This document shows, piece after piece, positions 48,878-56,972 of a stretch of DNA of 64,000 bases. The notes under the pieces are model-generated. The model was given only the letters and a program-made list of their open reading frames with translations. It made no database searches and had not been told where the DNA came from. A program made the position numbers and the translations under genes. The stretch is from Allosphingosinicella deserti (GTDB lineage Bacteria; Pseudomonadota; Alphaproteobacteria; Sphingomonadales; Sphingomonadaceae). The DNA lies in assembly GCF_003012735.1 (NCBI RefSeq), contig NZ_PXYI01000007.1, positions 186,001 to 250,000 on the forward strand. Direction: 5' to 3'. How positions within the stretch are numbered: the first letter of the stretch is position 1; each line of letters begins with the position of its first letter.

Positions 48878-50137
48878 ATGCGCCGCGTAGTCGTCACTGG
48901 TCTTGGCATGGTGTCCCCGCTCGGGGCCGACGTCGAAACGAGCTGGAAGAACATTCTCGCTTCGAAGAGCGGGGCCACACGAATCACGCGGTTCGATCCG
49001 ACCGATTATGCGTGTCAGATCGCCTGCGAGGTGAAGGCTCCCGATCACGAATGGGGCTTCGATCCGGCCAAGCGCATCGATCACAAGATCCAGCGCCAGG
49101 TCGATCCGTTCATCATCTATGGTCTCGATGCCGCCGGTCAGGCGCTCGAGGATGCCGGCCTCACCGACGCCAGCGAAGAAGAGCGTTACCGGATCGGCGT
49201 GTCGATCGGCTCCGGCATTGGCGGACTTCCCGGCATCGAGAAGGAATCTCTGGTTCTCGCCGAGAAGGGCCCCCGCCGGGTCAGCCCGCACTTCGTCCAC
49301 GGCCGCCTGATCAACCTCATTTCTGGCCAGGTCTCGATCCGCTACGGGCTGATGGGTCCGAACCACGCAGTGGTCACCGCCTGCTCCACCGGCGCCCACT
49401 CGATCGGCGACGCGGCCCGGATGATCATCATGGACGATGCCGACGTCATGGTCGCCGGCGGCGCCGAGAGCGCGCTTTGTCCGCTCGGCATTGCCGGCTT
49501 CGCCCAGGCACGCGCCTTGTCCACCCAGTTCAACGATCAGCCCGAGCGGGCGTCCCGTCCCTACGACAAGGCGCGCGACGGCTTCGTCATGGGCGAGGGC
49601 GCCGGTGTGGTCGTGCTCGAGGAATATGAGCGGGCCAAGAAGCGCGGCGCCAAAATCTACGCCGAGTTGATCGGCTACGGCATGTCGGGCGACGCCTATC
49701 ATGTCACAGCCCCGCACCCGGAAGGCGCCGGCGGCTATCGCGCGATGGAAGTCGCGATGAAGCGGTCGGGCCTCTCGCTGTCCGACATCGATTACATCAA
49801 CGCCCACGGCACCTCGACGCCGATGGGCGACGAGCTCGAGCTCGGCGCGGTCCGCCGCCTGTTCGGCAACGCGATCGGCGATCTGTCGATGAGCTCGACC
49901 AAGTCCGCGATCGGCCATCTTCTCGGCGGCGCCGGCGCGGTCGAGGCGATTTTCTGCATCCTCGCGTTGCGCGATCAGATCGTCCCGCCGACGCTCAACC
50001 TCGAAGATCCGAGCGAAGGCACGGCCGGCGTCGATCTGGTGCCGCTCGTCGCCAAGGAGCGCAGCGTCAAGGCGGTGCTCAACAACAGCTTCGGGTTCGG
50101 CGGGACCAACGCCAGCCTGATCATGAAGGCGGTCTGA
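48878..50137 (+). CDS. fabF: beta-ketoacyl-ACP synthase II
   Basis: The 419-residue condensing enzyme elongates acyl-ACP with malonyl-ACP. The catalytic triad is Cys in VTACSTGAHSIGDA, His in NAHGTSTPMGD and His in SAIGHLLGGAGAVE. It follows the acpP terminator and is upstream of mltG by 7 bp. Confidence 0.97.
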   Translation: MRRVVVTGLGMVSPLGADVETSWKNILASKSGATRITRFDPTDYACQIACEVKAPDHEWGFDPAKRIDHKIQRQVDPFIIYGLDAAGQALEDAGLTDASEEERYRIGVSIGSGIGGLPGIEKESLVLAEKGPRRVSPHFVHGRLINLISGQVSIRYGLMGPNHAVVTACSTGAHSIGDAARMIIMDDADVMVAGGAESALCPLGIAGFAQARALSTQFNDQPERASRPYDKARDGFVMGEGAGVVVLEEYERAKKRGAKIYAELIGYGMSGDAYHVTAPHPEGAGGYRAMEVAMKRSGLSLSDIDYINAHGTSTPMGDELELGAVRRLFGNAIGDLSMSSTKSAIGHLLGGAGAVEAIFCILALRDQIVPPTLNLEDPSEGTAGVDLVPLVAKERSVKAVLNNSFGFGGTNASLIMKAV

Positions 50138-50144
50138 CCCGCCG

Positions 50145-51110
50145 ATGCGGAAGCTCCTCGTCCTTGGCCTGGTGGTCGGGGTCGCCATCCTCGCCGGGCT
50201 CTACTTCATCCAGGGATGGAATGCGGCGGGACCCGCCAGGCAGCCGGTGCCGGTGCTGATCGCGTCCGGCTCCAGCCTTGCTTCCGCGGCGGCACAGCTG
50301 GAGAAAGCGGGCGTGATCGGCTCGTCCCAGCGCTTCCTGCTCCAGGCGAAGCTGTTCGGCGGTACGGACCCCATCCAGGCCGGCGAGTTCGAGTTTCCGG
50401 CGCATGCCAGCCATTCCCAGGTGCTGCGCATGCTGCAAAACGGCAAGACCTTGCAGCGGATGGTCACCGTGCCCGAGGGGCTGCCGTCGGTGCTGGTTCA
50501 CGATCGCCTTATGAAGGCACCGACGCTTACCGGTGAGATCGCGGTGCCGGAGGAGGGGACCGTGCTTCCGGACAGCTACAGCTATCAGCGGGGCGAGACG
50601 CGCGCCACCGTGCTGGCGCGGATGCAGCGGGCGATGGACAAGACGCTCGCCGAGTTGTGGCCGACGCGGAGCCCCGCAAGTGTGGTCAAGACGCCGCGCG
50701 AGGCGATTATCCTTGCCTCGATCGTCGAGAAGGAAACCGGCAAGGCTGCAGAGCGGCCAATGATCGCAGGGGTTTATTCCAATCGCGTACGGATCGGAAT
50801 GAAGCTCGATGCCGATCCCACGGTCATCTATCCGATCACCAAGGGCCGCCCGCTCGGACGGCGAATCCTGCGGTCGGAGCTGCAGGCGAATAACGGCTAC
50901 AATACTTATGCGATGGCCGGCCTGCCGGTCGGCCCGATCGCGAACCCCGGCAAGGAAGCGATCGCCGCGGTGCTAAGGCCAGCCGACACCAAGGCACTGT
51001 ATTTCGTTGCCGATGGCACGGGCGGCCACGTGTTCGCCGACAGCTATGCCGATCATCAGGCGAACGTCCGCAAATGGTTCGCGATTCGCCGCGCCCGTGG
51101 GGAGATGTGA
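50145..51110 (+). CDS. mltG: endolytic murein transglycosylase MltG
   Basis: The 321-residue protein has one N-terminal membrane helix (residues 3-20), a LysM-like region, and the YceG domain with the catalytic Glu in ILASIVEKETGKAAERPMIAGVYSNR. It cuts nascent glycan strands and probably sets their length. fabF-mltG linkage is common. Confidence 0.95.
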   Translation: MRKLLVLGLVVGVAILAGLYFIQGWNAAGPARQPVPVLIASGSSLASAAAQLEKAGVIGSSQRFLLQAKLFGGTDPIQAGEFEFPAHASHSQVLRMLQNGKTLQRMVTVPEGLPSVLVHDRLMKAPTLTGEIAVPEEGTVLPDSYSYQRGETRATVLARMQRAMDKTLAELWPTRSPASVVKTPREAIILASIVEKETGKAAERPMIAGVYSNRVRIGMKLDADPTVIYPITKGRPLGRRILRSELQANNGYNTYAMAGLPVGPIANPGKEAIAAVLRPADTKALYFVADGTGGHVFADSYADHQANVRKWFAIRRARGEM

Positions 51111-51217
51111 TCGGCACGTCCCGAGCGCCCCTCCGTCCAGCGCGGTGCACCGGCTGCCGCTGAACCTAAGGGCGTTCCGGTCGTTGGCCGGCGACAATAC
51201 GATCGAGGAGAGCCGTC

Positions 51218-51406
51218 ATGGCCGATGAAGACGAAGAAGGCGTGACACTCGAGGAAATCCTCGTCGAGATCGTCGATGCCCAGCTCGAACTTGTTGAAGC
51301 GATTTCGACCGGCAAGCCGCTCGCCGACAGCGAAGCGCTGAAGGTTCGCCTGAACGACATTCGCGACCTGCTCGACAGCTATAACGGAGATGCCGACGAC
51401 GACTGA
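51218..51406 (+). CDS. hypothetical small acidic protein (62 aa)
   Basis: The protein is strongly acidic with two predicted helices (VTLEEILVEIVDAQLELVEA; DSEALKVRLNDIRDLLDSYN). GAGGAGAG stands 5-6 nt before ATG, which supports translation. No known domain. It follows mltG by 107 bp. Confidence 0.6.
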   Translation: MADEDEEGVTLEEILVEIVDAQLELVEAISTGKPLADSEALKVRLNDIRDLLDSYNGDADDD

Positions 51407-51435
51407 ACGGGTCGCAAAGGATTGATCCCGAGGCG

Positions 51436-51475
51436 GCCTGCCGAAGCGTTCCTCAATCGTAGGTCTTCGGCAGGC
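51436..51475. repeat. 11-bp perfect inverted repeat (possible sphingomonad interspersed repeat)
   Basis: GCCTGCCGAAG (51436-51446) and CTTCGGCAGGC (51465-51475) flank an 18-nt centre, between the small acidic gene and msrA. The right arm resembles the CTTCGACAAGCTCAG-type repeats scattered in sphingomonad genomes; this link is from memory. Confidence 0.6.
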
Positions 51476-51519
51476 TCATACGGCCGCTCCGCCGGCTTTG
51501 GCCGGTCGCAACGGGGTCG

Positions 51520-52032
51520 TCAGGCGGCCGCTTCGGTTCGGCGCGGCAGGACCCAGCCAGGCCGGACGAAATGGCAGGTGTAGCCGTGGGGAAGCCGCTC
51601 CAGATAATCCTGGTGCTCGGGCTCCGCTTCCCAGAAATCGCCGGCGGGTGCGATCTCGGTCACCACCTTACCCGGCCACAAGCCGGAAGCGTCGACATCC
51701 GCGATCGTATCTTCGGCAACGGCCTTCTGCTCGGGGTCGGTGTAGAAGATGGCCGAGCGATAGCTCGCTCCGACGTCTCCGCCCTGCCTGTTGAGGGTGG
51801 TCGGATCGTGGATCTGGAAGAAGAATTCCAACAACTTGCGGTAGCTGGTTACGTCGGGATCGTAACGGATCTCGATGGCTTCCGCGTGGCTGCCGTGGTT
51901 GCGGTAGGTGGCGTTGGGTACGTCTCCGCCGCTATAACCGACCCGGGTGGCAACGACGCCCGGCAGCTTGCGGATCAGATCCTGCATGCCCCAGAAGCAG
52001 CCGCCGGCAAGGATCGCGCGCTGCTCGCTCAT
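51520..52032 (-). CDS. msrA: peptide-methionine (S)-S-oxide reductase MsrA
   Basis: The 170-residue enzyme repairs S-form methionine sulphoxide. The catalytic cysteine is in [20 protein letters not shown], with [21 protein letters not shown] as the family signature. It overlaps msrB by 4 bp (ATGA). Confidence 0.97.
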   Translation of the reverse strand: MSEQRAILAGGCFWGMQDLIRKLPGVVATRVGYSGGDVPNATYRNHGSHAEAIEIRYDPDVTSYRKLLEFFFQIHDPTTLNRQGGDVGASYRSAIFYTDPEQKAVAEDTIADVDASGLWPGKVVTEIAPAGDFWEAEPEHQDYLERLPHGYTCHFVRPGWVLPRRTEAAA

Positions 52033-52481
52033 GCGACTTCCTCGACCTGATTGAGATAATCGCCATAGCCTTGCGCCACCATGTCGTCGCGGTGGACGAA
52101 GCGAAGCGACGCCGAGTTGATGCAGTAACGCAGGCCGCCGCGGTCGGTCGGACCGTCCGGAAAGACATGGCCGAGGTGGCTGTCACCATGCGCCGACCGA
52201 ACCTCGGTACGGATCATGCCGTGAGTCGTATCGCGAAGCTCGTTGACGTGTGCCGGCTCGATCGGCTTGGTGAAGCTCGGCCAGCCGCAGCCGGATTCAT
52301 ATTTGTCCGAAGATGCGAACAAGGGCTCGCCGGACACGATGTCGACATAGATGCCGGCCTCCTTGTTATCGAGATACGCCCCCGTGCCCGGACGCTCGGT
52401 GCCGCTCTGCTGGGTGACCCGGAACTGCTCCGGTGTCAGCGCAGCGATCGCCTCGTCGGACTTGCCATAAGTGCGGGCCAT
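52029..52481 (-). CDS. msrB: peptide-methionine (R)-S-oxide reductase MsrB, zinc-less form
   Basis: The 150-residue enzyme reduces R-form methionine sulphoxide. The catalytic cysteine is in [12 protein letters not shown], with [10 protein letters not shown] and [10 protein letters not shown]. The two CxxC zinc pairs of the E. coli type are replaced ([11 protein letters not shown] and [11 protein letters not shown]). The start [12 protein letters not shown] follows GGAGG. It is first of msrB-msrA. Confidence 0.95.
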   Translation of the reverse strand: MARTYGKSDEAIAALTPEQFRVTQQSGTERPGTGAYLDNKEAGIYVDIVSGEPLFASSDKYESGCGWPSFTKPIEPAHVNELRDTTHGMIRTEVRSAHGDSHLGHVFPDGPTDRGGLRYCINSASLRFVHRDDMVAQGYGDYLNQVEEVA

Positions 52482-52637
52482 TCGATCCTCCATTGTCTGC
52501 GGTTCCGCCAAAGGTGGTGATCTGCAGGCCATTGTCCAAGGTGTTGCGCTGCCTGCTACAGCGAGCGGGCGCCAAATGTCGCCATTGACGGCCGCATGCC
52601 GCGATGCTCTGGGTCTCCCGAAATCGGAGGTCAGAAC

Positions 52638-52877
52638 GTGTCGCTCATTCCCTGGGATCAGCCCGCAACGCTCATCGATCTGGACGGCAAGGCGCCGATC
52701 ATCGGCACCATTCGCGATTGCGCGATGCACTTCGCCTTGTTCAAGCCGTTCGCCCAGGCGCAAGCACGGGTTCTGCTGACCAAGCCGGTGGCGCGTGAAG
52801 GACGCAAGACACGCACCTGGATCCTCGAGCCCGACGAGATCGCGCAGCTCTCCGTCAGGCTGAAAGAAGAAGGCTGA
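52638..52877 (+). CDS. hypothetical protein (79 aa)
   Basis: A GTG start preceded at 7 nt by GGAGG gives [19 protein letters not shown] longer frame from 52596 has no such site. The protein ends [13 protein letters not shown]. No recognised domain. It is divergent from msrB. Confidence 0.5.
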   Translation: MSLIPWDQPATLIDLDGKAPIIGTIRDCAMHFALFKPFAQAQARVLLTKPVAREGRKTRTWILEPDEIAQLSVRLKEEG

Positions 52878-52930
52878 TCAGGCTTCGGACGGCGGGTGCC
52901 ATCCTTGCAGATGCCGTCGTCCCGAGCGCC

Positions 52931-53863
52931 TCAAACTGACAGGCGGCGGCGTTCCAAGCCTTCGATGCTGCCTTCCGGCTTGGCGCAGCGGAACGGTTCG
53001 ACAGCAACCTTCTTCGATTCGAGGCTGACCTGAATGGCCATCTGATCGTCGACCATCAGCCCGACATGCTCCTCGCAGAATAAAAGATCGCCGCGATGCA
53101 GAGGCGCATCGTCAGCAATAGCCTCGCCCAACACCCGCTGGAGAGACGCATCGCGTGGGACGTCGACGCCGCATAGCTGCAGCGCGAGCTGAACCAGGCC
53201 CGAGCAATCGATGCCGTGGACGGTCCGTCCGCCCTGCCGATACGGGGCTCCGAGCAGCCGCTGGGCGACAGCCGCAGGATCGTCTTCATGCTCATCGATC
53301 GGGCGCAGATAGGAGGTGGGCACGCACCCGGCCTCGATGTGCAGCATCGCGCCATGGACCTCGCCGTGGAGACGGCTCCCCATCGGCAGAGTGGCGAGCG
53401 GCGGCGAAAGCGGATCGCCGCAGGTCTGTATCGGAGCGGTCGGCTCGACCACGATGTGGGTCGGCACGAGCGGATCGGCCAGTTCGATCGCTTCCACATA
53501 GCCGACACGGTGATCGAGCAGGGAATAGCCCCAAGCCCATCCAGCGGTCAGATCAAGGACCGCGAACTTCTCGCCCGGCAACAGCTCGGAGACGGCGTCT
53601 GCCGTGTCGGAAGGTTCGGATCGTACCGGGGTCGGCAGCAGGCCGCAATCGCGGATCAGCGGCTGCGCATAATGCGGTGCGAACAACTGCCCGGCGAGCG
53701 CGACGTCGGCAATGTCCTTGCGCCACGCATGGACACGGGGATCGAGGACAATCGAAGGACCGTCGAGCGAGAAGCGATCAGTGCTGAAGGAGGATCCCGC
53801 GTTCCTTGGGCGCGCGGCGTCCGGCCCCTTCCTGCTGCTCGATATTGCGTTCGAAGCGCTCAA
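52931..53863 (-). CDS. NlpC/P60 family peptidase with SH3-like domains
   Basis: The C-terminal cysteine-peptidase domain has the catalytic Cys in GIDCSGLVQLALQLC and His in EEHVGLMVDD. Upstream lie SH3-like modules (about residues 60-190). It resembles YkfC-type gamma-D-glutamyl-diamino-acid endopeptidases. No signal peptide is seen, so recycling inside the cell is possible. The first NTG is a TTG inside marR (86-bp overlap), so the N-terminus is uncertain. Confidence 0.82.
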   Translation of the reverse strand: MSASNAISSSRKGPDAARPRNAGSSFSTDRFSLDGPSIVLDPRVHAWRKDIADVALAGQLFAPHYAQPLIRDCGLLPTPVRSEPSDTADAVSELLPGEKFAVLDLTAGWAWGYSLLDHRVGYVEAIELADPLVPTHIVVEPTAPIQTCGDPLSPPLATLPMGSRLHGEVHGAMLHIEAGCVPTSYLRPIDEHEDDPAAVAQRLLGAPYRQGGRTVHGIDCSGLVQLALQLCGVDVPRDASLQRVLGEAIADDAPLHRGDLLFCEEHVGLMVDDQMAIQVSLESKKVAVEPFRCAKPEGSIEGLERRRLSV

Positions 53864-54146
53864 GAAATTCCTGCCCTATGCTGGTCTTGGCGACGAACAC
53901 GTTGCGGCGGTCCGCCTCGTCGCGCACGCGCCGCAGATAGCCGAGCGTGCCCAGAGTATTCAAGGCGCGCGTGATGACCGGTTTGGACACGCCCAGCGTC
54001 TGGGCGAGCCCACGGACCGTGTGCGGTCCGGGCGTCATGTAGACAATCATCAGGAGCGCCATCTGGCGATTGGTAAGATCCGGCTGACCCGACCGAACAT
54101 ATCCGATCAGGGTCTGCATCCAAGACTTGAGGCCGCGCTCTGACAC
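53778..54146 (-). CDS. MarR family transcriptional regulator
   Basis: The 122-residue winged-helix protein has the DNA-recognition helix in RGLAQTLGVSKPVITRALNTLGTLGYLRRVRDEADRRNVFV. It lacks most of the long dimer helices at the N-terminus and so is somewhat short. It overlaps the NlpC/P60 gene. Target unknown, perhaps its own operon. Confidence 0.82.
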   Translation of the reverse strand: MSERGLKSWMQTLIGYVRSGQPDLTNRQMALLMIVYMTPGPHTVRGLAQTLGVSKPVITRALNTLGTLGYLRRVRDEADRRNVFVAKTSIGQEFLERFERNIEQQEGAGRRAPKERGILLQH

Positions 54147-54249
54147 TTGCTTTTCTCCGATTTCGAGACGCGTCTGTTTCGGACGTACAACCAGTCAAAT
54201 CGCCTTTCGTTTCGTACCTCATTGAGAATTCGATGCAAAAATTCCGACT

Positions 54250-55644
54250 CTACTCTTGGCTCGGGTAGCGGCGGGAGAGCAGAGTCCATGCCGCGCGCAG
54301 CCCCAGTGCCTCGCCTCCCTTGGGGCGACCGGGCGTGGAAGAGGACCGCCAGGCGAAGGTATCGAGATGTGCCCAGGCGACGTCCGCCGGCACGAACCGG
54401 CGCAGGAACAGGGCGGCGGTGACGGCCCCGGCCATCGGTGCGTCCGAGACATTGCCGAGGTCGGCGATGTCGGAGGCGAGCATCTCGTCATAGCCGTCCC
54501 AGAGCGGCATCCGCCACAAGGGGTCGCCGGAGTCCGTTCCCCCGGCGAGCAGATCGGCGGCGAGCCTGTCGTCATTGGCGAACAAGGCCGGCAGATCTGG
54601 CCCCAGCGCGACTCGCGCGGCGCCGGTCAGCGTGGCGAAATCGAGAATGAGTTCGGGGCTGCTTTCGCCGGCCCTGGTGAGCGCGTCGCCGAGGATCAGC
54701 CGCCCTTCGGCATCCGTATTGCCGATTTCCACTGTAAGCCCCTTCCGGCTCTTCAGGATGTCGCCCGGACGGAAGGCTGCGCCGGAAACTGAATTCTCGA
54801 CGGTCGGAACGAGGATGTGGAGCCGTACGGGAAGACGGCGCTTCATGATCAGCCGCGCGAGGCCGAGCACGTGCGCCGCGCCGCCCATGTCCTTCTTCAT
54901 CAGCCGCATGCCGCTGGACGGCTTGATATCGAGCCCACCCGTGTCGAAGCACACGCCCTTGCCGACCAGGGCCACGCGGGGTGCCGCGGGATTGCCCCAC
55001 TCGATTTCGATCAATCGCGGCGCCCGGTCCTGCGTTGCCCCCTGTCCCACGCCGGCGATCATCGGATAGCCCTCGGCGAGCGCGCGCCCGGCGGTAACGG
55101 AGATCTCGGCGCCACATTCGGCGGCGAGGCTGCGTGCTGCCGCTTCGATGTCTGCTGGGCCGAGGTCGCCTGCGGGGGTGTTGACGAGGTCACGGACGAG
55201 GGCGGTCGCCTCGGCGAGTTGAACCATCTCGTCGATCCGTGCCGGATCGGCGCTCAGCAACACGCGGGGCCCCCTAGGAGCCTTAGGCGCCTTGTACCGA
55301 TCGAAGCTGTAGTGCGCGAGCAGCCAGCCCAGCGCCGCTGCGTCTGGATCCCCGCTGTGCAGGCGGTAACGTCCCTCGGGCAGTGTTTCGGCCGCCTTGG
55401 CCAAACACCAGGGACCCAGCGCCTCCGCCTTGCCGACGCCGACGGCCGCCGCCCACTCTCCGCCATCTCCGGCGAGAATGGCGATCTGCCTGGCCTCACC
55501 GCGGAAACCCTGCGCCTGTGCGGTCTGCCGGATCCGCTCCGGCTGGTTCGTCAGCCAGTCGTCGAAGCCGGCGCGATCGACGAGGTAGAGGAGGGTGGCG
55601 GGTTCGCCCTTGTCGGCGACGAGCAGCGGCTGGAAATCGGTCAT
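54250..55644 (-). CDS. leucyl aminopeptidase family protein (M17)
   Basis: The 464-residue M17 metallopeptidase has ALVGKGVCFDTGGLDIKPSSGM with lysine and aspartate ligands, KDMGGAAHVLG, and NTDAEGRLILGDAL with the metal Asp and Glu. The start MTDFQPLLVADKGEPA is preferred; 25 atypical residues would otherwise precede it. It probably cleaves N-terminal residues in the cytoplasm. Confidence 0.92.
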   Translation of the reverse strand: MTDFQPLLVADKGEPATLLYLVDRAGFDDWLTNQPERIRQTAQAQGFRGEARQIAILAGDGGEWAAAVGVGKAEALGPWCLAKAAETLPEGRYRLHSGDPDAAALGWLLAHYSFDRYKAPKAPRGPRVLLSADPARIDEMVQLAEATALVRDLVNTPAGDLGPADIEAAARSLAAECGAEISVTAGRALAEGYPMIAGVGQGATQDRAPRLIEIEWGNPAAPRVALVGKGVCFDTGGLDIKPSSGMRLMKKDMGGAAHVLGLARLIMKRRLPVRLHILVPTVENSVSGAAFRPGDILKSRKGLTVEIGNTDAEGRLILGDALTRAGESSPELILDFATLTGAARVALGPDLPALFANDDRLAADLLAGGTDSGDPLWRMPLWDGYDEMLASDIADLGNVSDAPMAGAVTAALFLRRFVPADVAWAHLDTFAWRSSSTPGRPKGGEALGLRAAWTLLSRRYPSQE

Positions 55645-55696
55645 GCGCCTCGCTCTATTCATTTGATGCCGTGAGCAAAAGGGCTCCGGTCGCTGC

Positions 55697-55727
55697 TGTT
55701 CGAACATGCGTGACGTCATGACGTCAC
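55697..55727. promoter_or_regulatory. palindromes TGTTCGAACA and GTGACGTCATGACGTCAC
   Basis: A 10-bp palindrome (55697-55706) is followed by a perfect 18-bp palindrome (55710-55727) built of two TGACGTCA units. They lie between the M17 gene start and the EcfG promoter, where a regulator acting on either side could bind. Confidence 0.45.
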
Positions 55728-55747
55728 CGGGCTGGAGTCAGTCTCCC

Positions 55748-55772
55748 GGAACGGCGGCTGCCGGCCTTCGTT
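55748..55772 (+). promoter_or_regulatory. consensus EcfG (general stress sigma) promoter
   Basis: GGAAC (55748-55752), 16 nt, CGTT (55769-55772) matches the alphaproteobacterial EcfG consensus exactly. Transcription would start near 55780, about 24 nt before the DUF2382 gene. Exact match in both elements and spacing. Confidence 0.75.
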
Positions 55773-55803
55773 TCTCAGAGCCTCCCAGTAGACAGGACTT
55801 AGT

Positions 55804-56259
55804 GTGACCAACGAACAGGACAGGTACCGGCCTACCGGTGCAAGCGGCCGATCAGCCAATATCGGGTCAGGACGGGTGATCGAGGAACAGATCATCCCAC
55901 TGGTCGAGGAGAGCCTCGCCATCGAGCGGCGAACCGTTGAAACGGGCACAGTGCGTGTCAGGACGGTGCTTCAGACTCGCGAGGAGGTGGCGCGCGCCGA
56001 CATTTATCGTCAGGCCGTGTCGATCGAGCACGTGCCGATCAATCGGGAGATCAGCGAGGTTCCGGAGCCGTGGGAGGACGGCGAAGTTCTCGTCATCCCG
56101 GTCGTCGAGGAGGTCCTGGTCGTCGAGAAAAGGTTGATGCTGCGAGAGGAGATCCGCGTCACCAGGGCACGGCAGGTGGACAAGGTGGAGCAGCCTGTCG
56201 CGTTGCGGTCGATGGAGGCGGTGGTCGAGCGGCAATCCCGTGCCGGAGCGAAGGTCTGA
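55804..56259 (+). CDS. DUF2382 (YsnF/AvaK) domain stress protein
   Basis: The 151-residue protein has a DUF2382 core (EEQIIPLVEESLAIERRTVETGTVRVRTVLQTRE, near residues 27-60), rich in Glu, Val and Arg. The GTG start is preceded by AGGA at 7 nt. A consensus EcfG promoter lies 32 bp upstream. Relatives are stress-associated and of unknown mechanism. Its stop overlaps the next gene by 1 bp. Confidence 0.8.
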   Translation: MTNEQDRYRPTGASGRSANIGSGRVIEEQIIPLVEESLAIERRTVETGTVRVRTVLQTREEVARADIYRQAVSIEHVPINREISEVPEPWEDGEVLVIPVVEEVLVVEKRLMLREEIRVTRARQVDKVEQPVALRSMEAVVERQSRAGAKV

Positions 56260-56879
56260 TGCGCACCGTCCGTGCAGTTTTCAAACGCAGCGCCGACGGC
56301 AAAGCGGCGCGTGATCGCCTGATCGCCACCGGCATTCCCCCGCAGCGGGTGAGTGTCGTCGGAGGGTCGAGCGCGGGAGCCTCCGTTCCCGCCTCAAGAG
56401 CGTTGGAGCGCAGCCCCTGGGGCAATATGCGCGACATGCTGTTTGGCGAGGAGCGCCCGGCGACGGGGGCGCCTGCGGATCACGGCTCGGTTCTGACGGC
56501 GAGCGTCGAGGACGAGATGCTGGAGGGCGTCATCGCACTGCTGTCCAAATCCGGCCGCGTCGACTTCGCCGAGGATCCGGAGGAGGACCTGCAGGATGCC
56601 GATCGCGGCACCAACCTGGTCGCGATCCCCTCACTCCACGATCGCGTTCGGCTCTCAAGCTACCGGGCTGCCTGGAATGGCTGCGACGTGACCGCCGTCG
56701 ACGATGCTTTGTTCGGCGAGCGTTCGTTCGAGTTCGTCGAGACACAGGACGAGGTTGCGATCGTCAGGGATGCTCGTATCCGCGAAGAGGTGATCATTCG
56801 TCGGTCGGTGGTGGAACGCATCCGGCCGATCGACGGTATGACTAGATCCACCCATGCTGATGTTGAGACGGCGTCTTAA
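56259..56879 (+). CDS. stress-type protein with N-terminal alpha-beta domain and partial DUF2382
   Basis: The 206-residue protein starts MRTVRAVFKRSADGKAARDRL, a short alpha-beta domain like that opening the 57-kb DUF2382 protein (MSRTVTAFFDNRSDAQQARSRL). The C-terminal part (VRDARIREEVIIRRSVVERIRP) looks like the end of a DUF2382 domain without its beginning. ATG overlaps the previous stop (TGATG), so both use the EcfG promoter. Function unknown. Confidence 0.72.
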   Translation: MRTVRAVFKRSADGKAARDRLIATGIPPQRVSVVGGSSAGASVPASRALERSPWGNMRDMLFGEERPATGAPADHGSVLTASVEDEMLEGVIALLSKSGRVDFAEDPEEDLQDADRGTNLVAIPSLHDRVRLSSYRAAWNGCDVTAVDDALFGERSFEFVETQDEVAIVRDARIREEVIIRRSVVERIRPIDGMTRSTHADVETAS

Positions 56880-56935
56880 CAAGGTGAGATTATAGTTTTA
56901 CCACAGGATCTTACGATAGGATCTTGAGGATGAAA

Positions 56936-56955
56936 GGGCGGCCGACCGGCCGCCC
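56936..56955. terminator. bidirectional hairpin between convergent stress genes
   Basis: GGGCGGCC and GGCCGCCC form a perfect 8-bp stem around GACC. Short T-rich runs lie on both sides (TCTTCTT on plus, TTTCATC on minus). Confidence 0.65.
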
Positions 56956-56972
56956 TCTTCTTGCGTCGGCGC

